Part shown: in pieces, positions 9,550 to 18,386 of the stretch
Layout: each line of letters opens with the position of its first letter
Numbering within the stretch: the first letter of the stretch is position 1
Origin: Clostridiales bacterium
GTDB taxonomy: Bacteria; Bacillota; Clostridia; Christensenellales; QALW01
Length of the DNA stretch: 64,000 nt
Direction: 5' to 3'
NCBI GenBank assembly: GCA_015069575.1
Contig: SVIH01000007.1
Span: 19,112 to 83,111, forward strand
The notes under the pieces: generated by a model
Database searches by the model: none
Told to the model about the DNA's origin: nothing
What the model saw: only the letters and a program-made list of their open reading frames with translations
Made by a program: the position numbers and the translations under genes

Positions 9550-11310
9550 ATGAAAAAACTGTTCGCAATTCTTCTTGCACTTGTTACTGTTTTCTCATTC
9601 TGTGCTTGCAACCCCAATGATGGACCAGGCGTTGGCGGCGACGTTGATGCAGAAAGCCTTTTAAGTGATGCATTTATTGATCCCGTTAACGGATGGAAGG
9701 TTTATGATGATCTTATTGCACAGATCAAAGCAGAAACTGACTATGCAAAACGTGCTGAACTTATGCATAAGGCTGAAGACATCCTTATGTCAAACGGTTG
9801 CGTTATTCCCCTTTACTACTACAATGATATCTACATGCAGAAATCATATGTAGAAAATGTTTATTGCAACCTTTTCGGTTATAAGTTCTTCCACAATGTT
9901 AACATGACAAATGGTGAAAAAACACTTCGTGTTAACCTTGCAAGTGAACCTGATTTCCTTGATCCTGCACTTAACTCATCAGTAGACGGCGCATGCCTTG
10001 CAGTTAACTCATTCGCAGGTCTTTACACCTACGATAAAGATGGAAAAACTGTTCCTGATCTTGCAACAGGATACACAGTTTCAGAACCTGCTGAAGATGG
10101 CTCTGTTACATTTACTGTAACACTTAAAGATGGTCTTAAATGGTCAGATGGTTCAGCTCTTACTGCAAAAGACTTTGAATATTCATGGAAGCGCGCTGCT
10201 AGTGAAAAAACAGCTTCTGACTATGGATATATGTTCTCAACATTTGTTGGATATCCAAATGATCTTAGCGTTAGTGCAACAAACGATACAACTCTTGTTT
10301 TTGCTTTAACTGCTCCTTGCGCTTACATCGAAGGACTTATGGCATTCCCCACATTCTTCCCTGTTAAGCAGACAGCTGTTGAAAGTTACGATGATTGGCA
10401 GACTTCACCTGGCGGATGGTGCCAAGAAGCTGGCTTCATTTCAAACGGACCTTTCATCTGCACAGGTTGGACACATGATCAGTCAATGATTTATGAAAAG
10501 AACCCCTACTATCATAATGCAGATAAGGTAACAATCGACAAGCTTACATTTATGCTTTCAGCTGATGATACAGCTATTTACAATGCATACAAAGCAAACA
10601 ACGTTGATTTTATTGACAGTGTTCCCACTGATGCTATTAAGGAACTTAAAAATAATCCTGAATTCAAGATTATTGATAACCTTGGTACATATTATGTAGC
10701 ATTCAATGCTAACAGTGATCTTTTCAAAGGCAAAACTGCTGCTGAAGCTGCTTGCATGCGTCTTGCATTCAACATCCTTATCGACCGTGATTATATCTGT
10801 GAAAGCGTTGGTCAGACAGGCCAGATCGCCGCTAACTCATATATTCCTGTTGGTATGAAAGATGGTAACGGTGGTATCTTCAAACCCACTGCTGCAGACA
10901 ATGCATACTTTGATGATAAAGCTATCAATGAAAAGCCCGAAGAAACTCTTGACCTTGCACGTAAATATCTTATGGCTGCAGGCTTCAAGTTTGATGCAGA
11001 AGGTAAACTTTCAAGCGAAACACCTATCGTTATTGAATACCTTACAAACGACGGTACAGGCCACGTTGCTGCTGCACAGTCAATGCAGACCGACTTTAAA
11101 GAAATCGGTATTGAAATGACAATTCAGCAGGTTGAATGGAATACATTCCTTCAGGAACGTAAACAGGGTAACTTTGATATTGCCCGTGAAGGTTGGCTTG
11201 CTGACTTTGATGACCCCATCAACATGCTTGAAATGTTCACAACTGATTCTGGTAACAACGACTGCCAGTTTGGTCGTAACCAGGCTTGGAAAGATGCTCA
11301 GGCAAAATAA
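9550..11310 (+). CDS. Peptide-binding lipoprotein (SBP family 5), apparently circularly permuted
   Basis: A 586-residue secreted binding protein: signal peptide with possible lipobox Cys at residue 20, then mature protein. The main body (about 125-586) is an OppA/DppA-type family 5 protein, starting EKTLRVNLASEPDFLDPALNS and running to DNDxx-type sequence GNNDCQFGRNQAWKDAQAK. In normal family members about 65 more residues follow that point. They form a helix (YDxLIxxIKAETD) and the strand region CVIPLYYYNDIYM, and they end in GYKFF. Here exactly that segment sits at the N-terminus (about residues 51-117), right after the signal peptide, and the C-terminal copy is absent. The frame is open and a terminator follows, so a simple frameshift does not explain it. 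It is last in the transporter operon with a strong TAGGAGG site. Confidence 0.88.
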   Translation: MKKLFAILLALVTVFSFCACNPNDGPGVGGDVDAESLLSDAFIDPVNGWKVYDDLIAQIKAETDYAKRAELMHKAEDILMSNGCVIPLYYYNDIYMQKSYVENVYCNLFGYKFFHNVNMTNGEKTLRVNLASEPDFLDPALNSSVDGACLAVNSFAGLYTYDKDGKTVPDLATGYTVSEPAEDGSVTFTVTLKDGLKWSDGSALTAKDFEYSWKRAASEKTASDYGYMFSTFVGYPNDLSVSATNDTTLVFALTAPCAYIEGLMAFPTFFPVKQTAVESYDDWQTSPGGWCQEAGFISNGPFICTGWTHDQSMIYEKNPYYHNADKVTIDKLTFMLSADDTAIYNAYKANNVDFIDSVPTDAIKELKNNPEFKIIDNLGTYYVAFNANSDLFKGKTAAEAACMRLAFNILIDRDYICESVGQTGQIAANSYIPVGMKDGNGGIFKPTAADNAYFDDKAINEKPEETLDLARKYLMAAGFKFDAEGKLSSETPIVIEYLTNDGTGHVAAAQSMQTDFKEIGIEMTIQQVEWNTFLQERKQGNFDIAREGWLADFDDPINMLEMFTTDSGNNDCQFGRNQAWKDAQAK

Positions 11311-11331
11311 TAAATTATTTATTTAACAACC

Positions 11332-11366
11332 AAAAAGACACTTCAAAATTTGAAGTGTCTTTTTTA
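11332..11366 (+). terminator. Intrinsic terminator of the peptide transporter operon
   Basis: Near-perfect inverted repeat AAAAGACACTTCAAA / TTTGAAGTGTCTTTT followed by Ts. With A-runs on the other side it could also work on the minus strand. Confidence 0.9.
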
Positions 11367-11372
11367 ACTATA

Positions 11373-11402
11373 AAAAAACAGGATTTAAAAATCCTGTTTT
11401 TG
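11373..11402 (-). terminator. Intrinsic terminator of the 2-oxoacid oxidoreductase operon
   Basis: On the minus strand AAACAGGATTT / AAATCCTGTTT forms a stem followed by Ts, directly after the stop of the gamma-subunit gene at 11405. Confidence 0.88.
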
Positions 11403-11404
11403 AT

Positions 11405-11941
11405 TTAATCTTTATAATTATATCCTGCTTCAAGTGCAAGCATATTTTTTTCAACAAGTTCTTGTTTTTTAGCAGGAACAAGTTTTTTAACAGTATCGAT
11501 CATATCGTCAAATGAAAAGATGCCTGTTTCTTTAATCATTTTACCAATTAAAATCATATTTGCTAAGGTTGGAACGCCTGCATCTATTGCCATCTGCGTT
11601 GCAGGAATATAAAACGCCTTAACATCATCACGGTTTACTTTTCTTGAAACAAGAGTGCTATCAACAAAAATACTTCCGCCACTAACGGTATCATTTTCAT
11701 ATCTGTCTAACGATGGAAGATTCATTGCAATTAAAACATCAGGATTAGAAACGATTGGTGAGCCAACAGGTTCATCACTTAAAATAACCCCGCAACTTGC
11801 TGTACCACCACGCATTTCAGGACCGTATGAAGGCAACCAACTAACTTCTTTATCTTCAACGAGACCTTTAAATGCCAAGAATTTACCTGCAAACAAAACA
11901 CCTTGTCCGCCAAATCCTGAAATAAGAGTTTGTGTTGTCAT
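11405..11941 (-). CDS. vorC: 2-oxoacid:ferredoxin oxidoreductase gamma subunit (probably VOR)
   Basis: A subunit of about 178 residues from the ATG at 11941 ([19 protein letters not shown], the standard gamma start with its GGQG loop). An upstream frame reaches 11983, but the AGGAGG site sits just before 11941. Conserved [12 protein letters not shown] follows. In these enzymes the gamma subunit contributes to CoA and interdomain binding. It is the last gene of a delta-alpha-beta-gamma set. Korarchaeal-type 2-oxoglutarate enzymes have the same subunit plan, so substrate is judged from the neighbours ilvE and the valine T-box. Confidence 0.88.
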   Translation of the reverse strand: MTTQTLISGFGGQGVLFAGKFLAFKGLVEDKEVSWLPSYGPEMRGGTASCGVILSDEPVGSPIVSNPDVLIAMNLPSLDRYENDTVSGGSIFVDSTLVSRKVNRDDVKAFYIPATQMAIDAGVPTLANMILIGKMIKETGIFSFDDMIDTVKKLVPAKKQELVEKNMLALEAGYNYKD

Positions 11942-11945
11942 TTTA

Positions 11946-12695
11946 TTAGTCCTCCTTTTTAGCGCTTCTATCCTTATAAACACCTAAGGGATAATAAGGA
12001 ATCATATTTTCTTCAAGCCATTTAAGTGCGTTAGAAGGCGTCATACCCCAGTTTGTTGGGCAGGAAGAAACAACTTCAATTAATGAGAAGCCTTTGCCTT
12101 CAACCTGATTCTTGAATGCCTTTAAGATGGCTTTTTTAGCGTTACGAACGTTTTTAACATTATTAACTGCAACGCGTTCAATATATTCAGGACCATCAAG
12201 AGATGAAAGCAGTTCGCTTACCTTAATTGGAAATCCCTGATTATTAATATCGCGTCCGTATGGTGATGTTTGTGTTACCTGACCGGGCAACGATGTAGGT
12301 GCCATCTGACCGCCTGTCATACCGTAAATTGCGTTATTAACAAAAATTATAGTAATATTTTCATTTCTTGTAGCTGCATGAACTGTTTCTGCCATACCGA
12401 TAGAAGCAAGGTCACCATCGCCCTGATATGTAAAGATAATATTCTCGGGCATTGAACGCTTAAGGCCTGTTGCAATAGCAGGTGCTCTGCCGTGGGCTGC
12501 TTCAACCATATCACAAGCAAAGTAATCATATGCCATAACTGCACAACCAACAGGTGCAACACCGATTGTTTTGCCTTCAATCTGAAGTTCATCAATAGCT
12601 TCAGCAACAAGACGGTGAATTATACCATGAGTACAGCCCGGGCAATAATGAAAAGGTGCATCTGTAAGTGCATGTGGTTTATCAAATACTTTCAT
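11946..12695 (-). CDS. vorA: 2-oxoacid:ferredoxin oxidoreductase beta subunit (thiamine diphosphate-binding)
   Basis: A 249-residue beta subunit. [15 protein letters not shown] near the N-terminus, [19 protein letters not shown] and [19 protein letters not shown] together form the thiamine diphosphate/Mg site (GDGD...NN). The cofactor forms the acyl adduct during oxidation of a 2-oxoacid to acyl-CoA and CO2, or the reverse carboxylation with reduced ferredoxin. It starts one base into the alpha stop (TAATG), so the subunits are coupled in translation. Substrate preference cannot be read from the sequence alone; 2-oxoglutarate is the alternative. Confidence 0.92.
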   Translation of the reverse strand: MKVFDKPHALTDAPFHYCPGCTHGIIHRLVAEAIDELQIEGKTIGVAPVGCAVMAYDYFACDMVEAAHGRAPAIATGLKRSMPENIIFTYQGDGDLASIGMAETVHAATRNENITIIFVNNAIYGMTGGQMAPTSLPGQVTQTSPYGRDINNQGFPIKVSELLSSLDGPEYIERVAVNNVKNVRNAKKAILKAFKNQVEGKGFSLIEVVSSCPTNWGMTPSNALKWLEENMIPYYPLGVYKDRSAKKED

Positions 12696-13756
12696 TATTT
12701 ATTCTCCTTTGCAAGATTTTTAATGGATTCAAGCACCTGTTCAGGTGTTGGAATCATACCGCCTGAACGGTTACAAAGTGTAACAGGTTTTTTGCACTTT
12801 GTAGCAAGTTTAACATCTTCAATCATCTGACCCATTGAAAGTTCAACAGAAACAAAACCTTTAACCTTATCAGCGGCTTTATCAAGAACTTCTGTTGGGA
12901 AGGGCCAAAGTGTAATAGGTCTGATCAAACCAACCTTAATGCCCTCTTTTCTTGCTGCAACTACTGCGTTTTTAGCAACACGGGCAGCAATACCGAATGC
13001 AACAACACAATATTCTGCGTCGTCCATCATATATTCTTCATACATAACTTCATTTTCTTCAATGGTCTTATATCTTTCATAACGTTCAAAGTTAACCTTT
13101 TCAAGAACGTCAGGTTTAAGATAAAGTGAATTGATGATGTTATGCTTTCTTTCCATTTTTGTTCCGCGAACTGCCCATGGTTTTTCAACCTGAACGGGTT
13201 CAACATCAGGAAGAGCAACAGGCTCCATCATCTGACCCATTGTTCCATCTGCAAGAAGCATCGCGGGAACTCTGTATTTATCAGAAAGGTCAAAAGCCTT
13301 AATAGTAAGATCAGCCATTTCCTGAACAGAAGCAGGAGCGAGAACGATTAAACGGTAGTCACCATGTCCGCCGCCCTTTGTAGCCTGGAAATAATCTGAC
13401 TGTGAAGGCTGAATTCCGCCTAAACCGGGACCGCCACGCTGAACATTAACAATTAATGCAGGAAGATCTGCACCTGCAATATATGAGATACCTTCTTGTT
13501 TAAGGGAAATTCCAGGGCTTGAAGAAGACGTCATAACTCTAAAGCCTGCGCCTGCAACGCCATAAACCATATTGATGGCTGAAACTTCACTTTCTGCCTG
13601 AAGGAAAACACCGTCAACCTTTGGCATACGCTTTGCCATATATGCGGCAATTTCTGTTTGGGGGGTAATGGGATAACCGAAATAATGACGGCATCCTGCC
13701 TTGATAGCGGCTTCAGCGATCGCTTCATTACCTTTCATTAAAACTTTTTCTGCCAT
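12695..13756 (-). CDS. vorB: 2-oxoacid:ferredoxin oxidoreductase alpha subunit (VorB-type)
   Basis: A 353-residue alpha subunit starting MAEKVLMKGNEAIAEAAIKAG. FGYPITPQTEIAAYMAKRMP and FLQAESEVSAINMVYGVAGAG follow, then SSSPGISLKQEGISYIAG, the pyrimidine-binding and domain-interface pattern of VorB proteins (3-methyl-2-oxobutanoate:ferredoxin oxidoreductase). It lies between the ferredoxin-like delta subunit and the beta subunit. The anabolic reading is reductive carboxylation of branched acyl-CoA; the catabolic reading is oxidative decarboxylation after transamination. Regulation by an upstream T-box favours the first. Confidence 0.9.
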   Translation of the reverse strand: MAEKVLMKGNEAIAEAAIKAGCRHYFGYPITPQTEIAAYMAKRMPKVDGVFLQAESEVSAINMVYGVAGAGFRVMTSSSSPGISLKQEGISYIAGADLPALIVNVQRGGPGLGGIQPSQSDYFQATKGGGHGDYRLIVLAPASVQEMADLTIKAFDLSDKYRVPAMLLADGTMGQMMEPVALPDVEPVQVEKPWAVRGTKMERKHNIINSLYLKPDVLEKVNFERYERYKTIEENEVMYEEYMMDDAEYCVVAFGIAARVAKNAVVAARKEGIKVGLIRPITLWPFPTEVLDKAADKVKGFVSVELSMGQMIEDVKLATKCKKPVTLCNRSGGMIPTPEQVLESIKNLAKENK

Positions 13757-13767
13757 TTTTATTCACC

Positions 13768-13974
13768 TCATTTTTCAACGGTAATTACACAGTCAGGGCA
13801 CATTGTTGCACAAAAAGCGCAAGCAATACAACTATCCTGATCAGTAATTTCTGCCGGAGAATGTCCTTTCGCATTTAATTTGTCTTTTGCTAAAGCAATG
13901 ATTTTTTTAGGACACGCATCAACACAAAGACCACAACCTTTGCAAGCGTCCGTTTTAAAAGTAACTTTTGCCAT
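13768..13974 (-). CDS. 2[4Fe-4S] ferredoxin-like delta subunit
   Basis: A 68-residue protein with two CxxCxxCxxxCP motifs: CKGCGLCVDACPKK and CIACAFCATMCPDC. It carries two [4Fe-4S] clusters and is the electron-transfer delta subunit of four-subunit 2-oxoacid oxidoreductases, linking the thiamine centre to soluble ferredoxin. Gene order delta-alpha-beta-gamma is the usual one. A GGTGA-type site lies before the alpha gene 12 bases downstream. Confidence 0.94.
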   Translation of the reverse strand: MAKVTFKTDACKGCGLCVDACPKKIIALAKDKLNAKGHSPAEITDQDSCIACAFCATMCPDCVITVEK

Positions 13975-13976
13975 TA

Positions 13977-14645
13977 TTAACTCTCCTTTATATCAAAGTA
14001 CTTTTCCTGTAATTTTAAAGTAAGTTTATTATCAAGGGAAACATCAATATCTTCACGAATCGTTGTATATATAACAGGTAACCCTGTTAATTTAGAAAGC
14101 CTTTCAGTTTCTTTTTGTGAAGATAAAATAATTTCAGCATCCGTATCGTTACCGATATTTGAGTTGTTGATTATTGCCGTAAATGGTATTTTACAGGCAA
14201 ATTCAATCTCCTTCATAACTTCCAAGGCTTCTTCTGCCGTTCGTGTTAATGGGCGGTAACAGTTAAAAACAAAGCACATTTCGTAATTATTTTCTTCTTT
14301 TATATAAGGCGCATATCTGCCTAAAGCATACGCACCCCTATCATCGCCGCCAACATCAAGCACTGCATAAAAATCCTTTTGTTGAACAAGGCTGTACGCT
14401 TCCTGTGGGAGCGCAGGTAAATCAACATTTGTATTCGCAAAAGCAGGTGAAATCAACTGAATATCTGCTTCTGTTAATTCCTTTAAACTATCCTTTGTTC
14501 TGAAATACGGATTAACTATATCAAGATCAGCAATTTTTACATTATAGCCATCTTGTTTTATTTTTAGTGCAAGGTTTACGGCAACATTTGTTTTTCCGCT
14601 ACCGTAATGACCTGCTAAAATATAAACTCTTTTATACTTAGCCAT
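13977..14645 (-). CDS. ParA/MinD/CobQ-like P-loop ATPase of the oxidoreductase operon
   Basis: A 222-residue SIMIBI-class ATPase. Its P-loop is GHYGSGKTNVAVNLA, followed by a DLDIVNPYFR switch region and DVGGDDRGAYALG. It lacks the deviant lysine KGGxGKT of true MinD/ParA and has GSGKT instead. Its start overlaps ilvE by 8 bases, and it ends 2 bases before the ferredoxin gene, so it is embedded in the IlvE/VOR transcription unit. A role in Fe-S cluster loading or maturation of the oxidoreductase is possible by analogy with Mrp/Nbp35-type relatives. It lacks their CxxC pair, so this is only a guess. Confidence 0.8.
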   Translation of the reverse strand: MAKYKRVYILAGHYGSGKTNVAVNLALKIKQDGYNVKIADLDIVNPYFRTKDSLKELTEADIQLISPAFANTNVDLPALPQEAYSLVQQKDFYAVLDVGGDDRGAYALGRYAPYIKEENNYEMCFVFNCYRPLTRTAEEALEVMKEIEFACKIPFTAIINNSNIGNDTDAEIILSSQKETERLSKLTGLPVIYTTIREDIDVSLDNKLTLKLQEKYFDIKES

Positions 14646-15717
14646 TGCAAACCTTAACTATCCAATTATGTTCGTCTTTAATCTTACCCCACTGAATTCC
14701 TGTAAGGTTATCATAAAGTTTTTGTGTAACCTCACCAATAAGGTTGTTTGAAACGGTATATGCTTCGCCTTCATAGAAAAGCTGACCGATAGGTGAAACA
14801 ACTGCAGCTGTGCCTGTTCCCCATGCTTCTTCTAATTTGCCATTCTTTGCTGCTTCAAAAAGTTCCTGAACTGAGAAAAGACGTTCTTCAACTTCATATC
14901 CCCACTCTTTTAAAAGTGCGATACATGATCTTCTTGTTACACCGGGAAGAACTGAACCTGTAAGTTCGGGGGTGATGATCTTGCCATCAACCTTAAACAT
15001 AACATTCATACTGCCAACTTCTTCAATATACTTTCTATGAACACCATCAAGCCAAAGCACCTGTGTGTAGCCTGCCAATTCAGCCTTTTGACCTGCACGA
15101 AGGCTTGCCGCATAGTTACCACCGCATTTAGCGTAACCTGTTCCGCCTTTAACGGCACGAACATCAGTAGACTCAATAGCAATCTTAACAGGGTTAATGC
15201 CCTCTGCATAATAAGCGCCAACAGGTGAGCAGATTACAACGAAAGTTGCATTATGAACTGCGTGAACACCAAGGTGAGGATCGTTACCAAACATATATGG
15301 ACGAAGATAAAGTGATGTACCTTCTGCTTTTGGTACCCAGTCCTTTTCAATTTCAACGATTGTTTTTAAAATATCAAGACATCCTTCTTCATCTAAAAGA
15401 GGAAGACAAAGGCGTTCTGCTGAATCATTAAGACGGCGGATGTTATCCATGGGTCTGAAAAGGCAGATTTCGTTATCAACTGTGCGATATGCCTTCATAC
15501 CTTCAAAAATTTCTGCACCGTAGTGAAGAACTGTTGATGCAGGATGGATAGGCATTGGTCCGAAGGGAACGATTCTGCCATCGTGCCAGCCCTGTTCATC
15601 GTTATAATCCATAATGAACATATGGTCAGTAAAAACTTTACCAAAGCCAAGTTTTGATTCATCCTGTGGCTTATTTTTTGGTTCTGTTGTTTTTGTTATT
15701 TTAATATCATACTTCAT
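14638..15717 (-). CDS. ilvE: Branched-chain amino acid aminotransferase
   Basis: A 359-residue fold-type IV PLP transaminase of the longer BCAT type. FTDHMFIMDYNDEQGWHDG is near the start, then HYGAEIFEGMKAYR and SLYLRPYMFGNDPHLGV. The cofactor lysine lies in the GGTGYAKCGGNYAASLRAG region, and MNVMFK follows later. It interconverts valine, leucine and isoleucine with their 2-oxoacids using glutamate/2-oxoglutarate. It starts 15 bases after the upstream acyl-CoA ligase with a GGAG site. This links a ligase, a transaminase and a ferredoxin oxidoreductase in one operon. Confidence 0.93.
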   Translation of the reverse strand: MKYDIKITKTTEPKNKPQDESKLGFGKVFTDHMFIMDYNDEQGWHDGRIVPFGPMPIHPASTVLHYGAEIFEGMKAYRTVDNEICLFRPMDNIRRLNDSAERLCLPLLDEEGCLDILKTIVEIEKDWVPKAEGTSLYLRPYMFGNDPHLGVHAVHNATFVVICSPVGAYYAEGINPVKIAIESTDVRAVKGGTGYAKCGGNYAASLRAGQKAELAGYTQVLWLDGVHRKYIEEVGSMNVMFKVDGKIITPELTGSVLPGVTRRSCIALLKEWGYEVEERLFSVQELFEAAKNGKLEEAWGTGTAAVVSPIGQLFYEGEAYTVSNNLIGEVTQKLYDNLTGIQWGKIKDEHNWIVKVCNG

Positions 15718-15732
15718 AATAACACACTCCGA

Positions 15733-18033
15733 TTATAATTTATTTCTTTGTATTTTACCGCTTGTTGTTTTGGGAAGTTCATCTCTGAACACAACTATGC
15801 GGGGATATTTATACGGTGCGGTACGCTGTTTTACGTATTCCTGAATTTCTTTCTTTAATTCTTCAGTAGCTTTTGTACCTTTAACAAGCACAATACTTGC
15901 TTTAACTACCTGACCGCGAACCTCATCAGGCTCAGGTGAAACACCACATTCAAGAACGTAAGGAAGTTCCATAATAACGTTTTCAATTTCAAAAGGACCG
16001 ATGCGGTAGCCTGATGATTTAATAACATCATCAACCCTGCCAACATACCAGAAATAACCGTCTTCATCACGCCATGCAGTATCACCTGTGTGATAGAAGC
16101 CATCATGCATACATTCGTTTGTTTTTTCAATATCGGTATAGTAACCATTAAACAAACCGCAAGGTACGCCGTTTGAAATATTAATACATATTTCACCAAC
16201 TTCACCAACGGCAACCGGCTGATCATCACTATCAAGAAGCTGAATATCGTAAAGCGGAACGGGTTTTCCCATTGAACCTAACCTTGCTTTTGTACCTGCA
16301 AGGTTTGCTAAAGCAACTGTTGTTTCCGTCTGCCCAAAGCCTTCCATAATCTGAAGACCTGTAGCTTTTTCAAACTGCCTGAAAACTTCGGGGTTTAAGG
16401 CTTCACCTGCTGTTGACATATGTTCTATAGTAGAAAGATCAAACTTGGAAAGATCTTGTTTGATCATCATTCTTAAGATTGTGGGCGGAGCACAGAATGT
16501 TGTAATGCCATATTTTTTGAACATTGGCATAATATCGTTTGCATCAAAACGATCAAAATCATAAACGAAAATTCCTGCTTCGCAAAGCCACTGACCGTAA
16601 AGTTTGCCCCATGCAGCTTTAGCCCAACCGGTATCAGCAACTGTAAGATGTAAGCCATCTGAATTTACACAATGCCAATATTTTGCAGTAATAAAATGAC
16701 CTAAAGGATATTTATAATTGTGCATTGCAATTTTGGGATTGCCTGTTGTACCTGATGTAAAGTACATAAGCATTGGATCACTACCACAAGGTGTTTCTTC
16801 TGTTCTATCAAATTTACCTGTATAAAGGCTGTATTCTTCATCAAAATTATGCCAGCCTTGGCGTGCTTCACCAACAATAATCTTGGTTTCAACACAGGGG
16901 CTTAATTCTGCTGCTTTATCAACCTCATCAGCAACGATACCGTCAGAAGTACAAATTATCATTTTTACATCTGCTTTATTGAAGCGGTATGTAATATCGT
17001 GTTCCTTTAACTGATTTGTTGCAGGAATTGCTATTGCACCAATTTTATGAAGTGCAATCATACTGAACCAGAACTGATAATGGCGTTTTAAAATAAGCAT
17101 TACCTTATCGCCTTTTTTAATGCCAAGCGATTTAAAATAGTTGGCAGTTTGTGAACTTGCGCGTTTAAGCTCGCCAAAGGTGAATTTACGCTCTTGTTTA
17201 TCTTCAGCAATATGAACCATAGCAATTTTATCTGCCTGTTCCCTGCCTAAGCGGTCAATAACATCGAAAGCAAAGTTGAATTTTTCTTCGTTTTTAAAGG
17301 ATATTGCCTGTAAGATACCTGCTTCATCCTCAGTTGGAATAATAAAATCTTCCCAAACACGATTTTTCTTTACGCCATCCTTTTTCTTTTTAGGCGCAAA
17401 AACGAAATCTTTTGTACCGCCATGAACAAGCTGATGTGGTGATTCATTTGATGAATTAAGTACAAATGCATAGAAAATACAATCATCGTTTTCTACAGCT
17501 ATCATTCCGTGAGGCTTTGATGAATCGTAATAAATACTATCGCCTTCGTGAAGAATTTCAACATGGTCACCGACCTGAACCTTTAAGGCGCCTTTAATTA
17601 CGATATCACATTCCTGACCTTCGTGAGTTGTAAGTTCAATATCCTTATTTTGTGCGTTTTCATCATAATGGAAAACAACGTAAAGAGGCTCAGCAATACG
17701 GTTTTTAAAGCTTGATGCAAGGTTATAATAAGTCATACCGTGCGCTTTTTGAATTTCCTGTCCTTCACCCTTACGTGTTAAGGTGTATCCTGCAAGACGA
17801 GGACTTGTACCATCAATAATATCCGTAACATCAACATTAAGGGCTAATGCGCACTTATACAAAAATGCAAAGTTAAGGTCATCCTGACCCATTTCACAGG
17901 CAATATATTCTTCTGTGCTTACACCTGTTTTCTGCGCCATTTCTTCAATAGATAAGCCAACGATTTCCCTTAACGTTTTGATTCGCTGTGCCATTTCCTG
18001 AATTTTAAATTCAAGACCTGTTGCAGTTTTCAT
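15733..18033 (-). CDS. XRE-cupin-acyl-CoA synthetase fusion, under Val T-box
   Basis: A 766-residue three-part protein. Residues about 12-72 are an XRE helix-turn-helix (IKTLREIVGLSIEEMAQKTG), and about 130-195 a cupin (HEGQECDIVIKGALKVQVGD, then GDSIYYDSSKPHG). From about 245 on it is an AMP-forming acyl-CoA synthetase: MYFTSGTTGNPK, GFGQTETT, YHTGDTAWRDEDGY, SSGYRIGPFEIE, and the C-terminal catalytic lysine in TTSGKIQ. The synthetase resembles the medium-chain ACSM family. HTH plus cupin resembles the common XRE-cupin regulators of small-molecule metabolism, here joined to the enzyme. It heads the ilvE-VOR operon. The likely substrate is isobutyrate, inferred from the Val T-box. Confidence 0.88.
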   Translation of the reverse strand: MKTATGLEFKIQEMAQRIKTLREIVGLSIEEMAQKTGVSTEEYIACEMGQDDLNFAFLYKCALALNVDVTDIIDGTSPRLAGYTLTRKGEGQEIQKAHGMTYYNLASSFKNRIAEPLYVVFHYDENAQNKDIELTTHEGQECDIVIKGALKVQVGDHVEILHEGDSIYYDSSKPHGMIAVENDDCIFYAFVLNSSNESPHQLVHGGTKDFVFAPKKKKDGVKKNRVWEDFIIPTEDEAGILQAISFKNEEKFNFAFDVIDRLGREQADKIAMVHIAEDKQERKFTFGELKRASSQTANYFKSLGIKKGDKVMLILKRHYQFWFSMIALHKIGAIAIPATNQLKEHDITYRFNKADVKMIICTSDGIVADEVDKAAELSPCVETKIIVGEARQGWHNFDEEYSLYTGKFDRTEETPCGSDPMLMYFTSGTTGNPKIAMHNYKYPLGHFITAKYWHCVNSDGLHLTVADTGWAKAAWGKLYGQWLCEAGIFVYDFDRFDANDIMPMFKKYGITTFCAPPTILRMMIKQDLSKFDLSTIEHMSTAGEALNPEVFRQFEKATGLQIMEGFGQTETTVALANLAGTKARLGSMGKPVPLYDIQLLDSDDQPVAVGEVGEICINISNGVPCGLFNGYYTDIEKTNECMHDGFYHTGDTAWRDEDGYFWYVGRVDDVIKSSGYRIGPFEIENVIMELPYVLECGVSPEPDEVRGQVVKASIVLVKGTKATEELKKEIQEYVKQRTAPYKYPRIVVFRDELPKTTSGKIQRNKL

Positions 18034-18342
18034 TTATTTTCCTCCGTTTTTTTGAGGTGAACAATAAAAGCCCGCCTCAAAGATATGATTACTTTGAGAC
18101 GAGCTAAAAATACACCCGCGGTACCACTCAAATTGCATAGTATATAACTACGCCCCTCAGGCTCAAACAAGCCTTATGCTTTTACGCAGCAATCACGGAA
18201 AGGTTCTACTAAAACAAAATGTTTTTTCTTCCTTCCAGCTCAGAAGCTACAAACAAAATCATCGTTGTAATGGCTTACACCAACCGCCATCTCTCTAAAC
18301 CTTTAACAACTTTGCCCTCTTCGTCAAAGCCTTTTATAATAT
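18034..18342 (-). promoter_or_regulatory. T-box leader with valine (GTA) specifier
   Basis: Read on the minus strand, stem I has AGAGAG and the GGTTGGTGTAAG apical motif. The lower stem GAAG/CTTC lies above a kink-turn-like base (GACGAAG with CTTCTGAGC). The upper stem GTTGT/ACAAC brackets a loop containing T-GTA-G just before CTTC, so the specifier is GTA (window 18248-18250), valine. The T-box sequence GAGTGGTACCGCGGG is at 18115-18129. It competes with a terminator at 18066-18105 (GCTCGTCTCAAAG / CTTTGAGGCGGGC, then Ts). Uncharged tRNA-Val should stabilise the antiterminator and turn on the ligase-ilvE-VOR operon. Confidence 0.9.
18066..18105 (-). terminator. Regulated terminator of the Val T-box leader
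   Basis: A 14-bp stem with G-T pairs followed by TTTTATT on the minus strand. It lies downstream of the T-box antiterminator sequence and before the ribosome site of the ligase gene. Confidence 0.88.
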
Positions 18343-18348
18343 GGTCAA

Positions 18349-18378
18349 ATTATATCATATCCCATAAAAAATTGTCAA
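18349..18378 (-). promoter_or_regulatory. Consensus promoter of the Val T-box operon
   Basis: On the minus strand TTGACA (18373-18378) and TATAAT (18349-18354) are 18 bases apart, with TGA forming an extended -10. It starts only 8 bases beyond the stop of the upstream ligase gene. Confidence 0.88.
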
Positions 18379-18386
18379 CTGATTTT

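Noticed and set aside
9550..11310. Frameshift or truncation as the cause of the odd binding protein
   Set aside because: No matching C-terminal segment exists in any frame after the stop, a terminator follows at once, and the missing part is present at the N-terminus.
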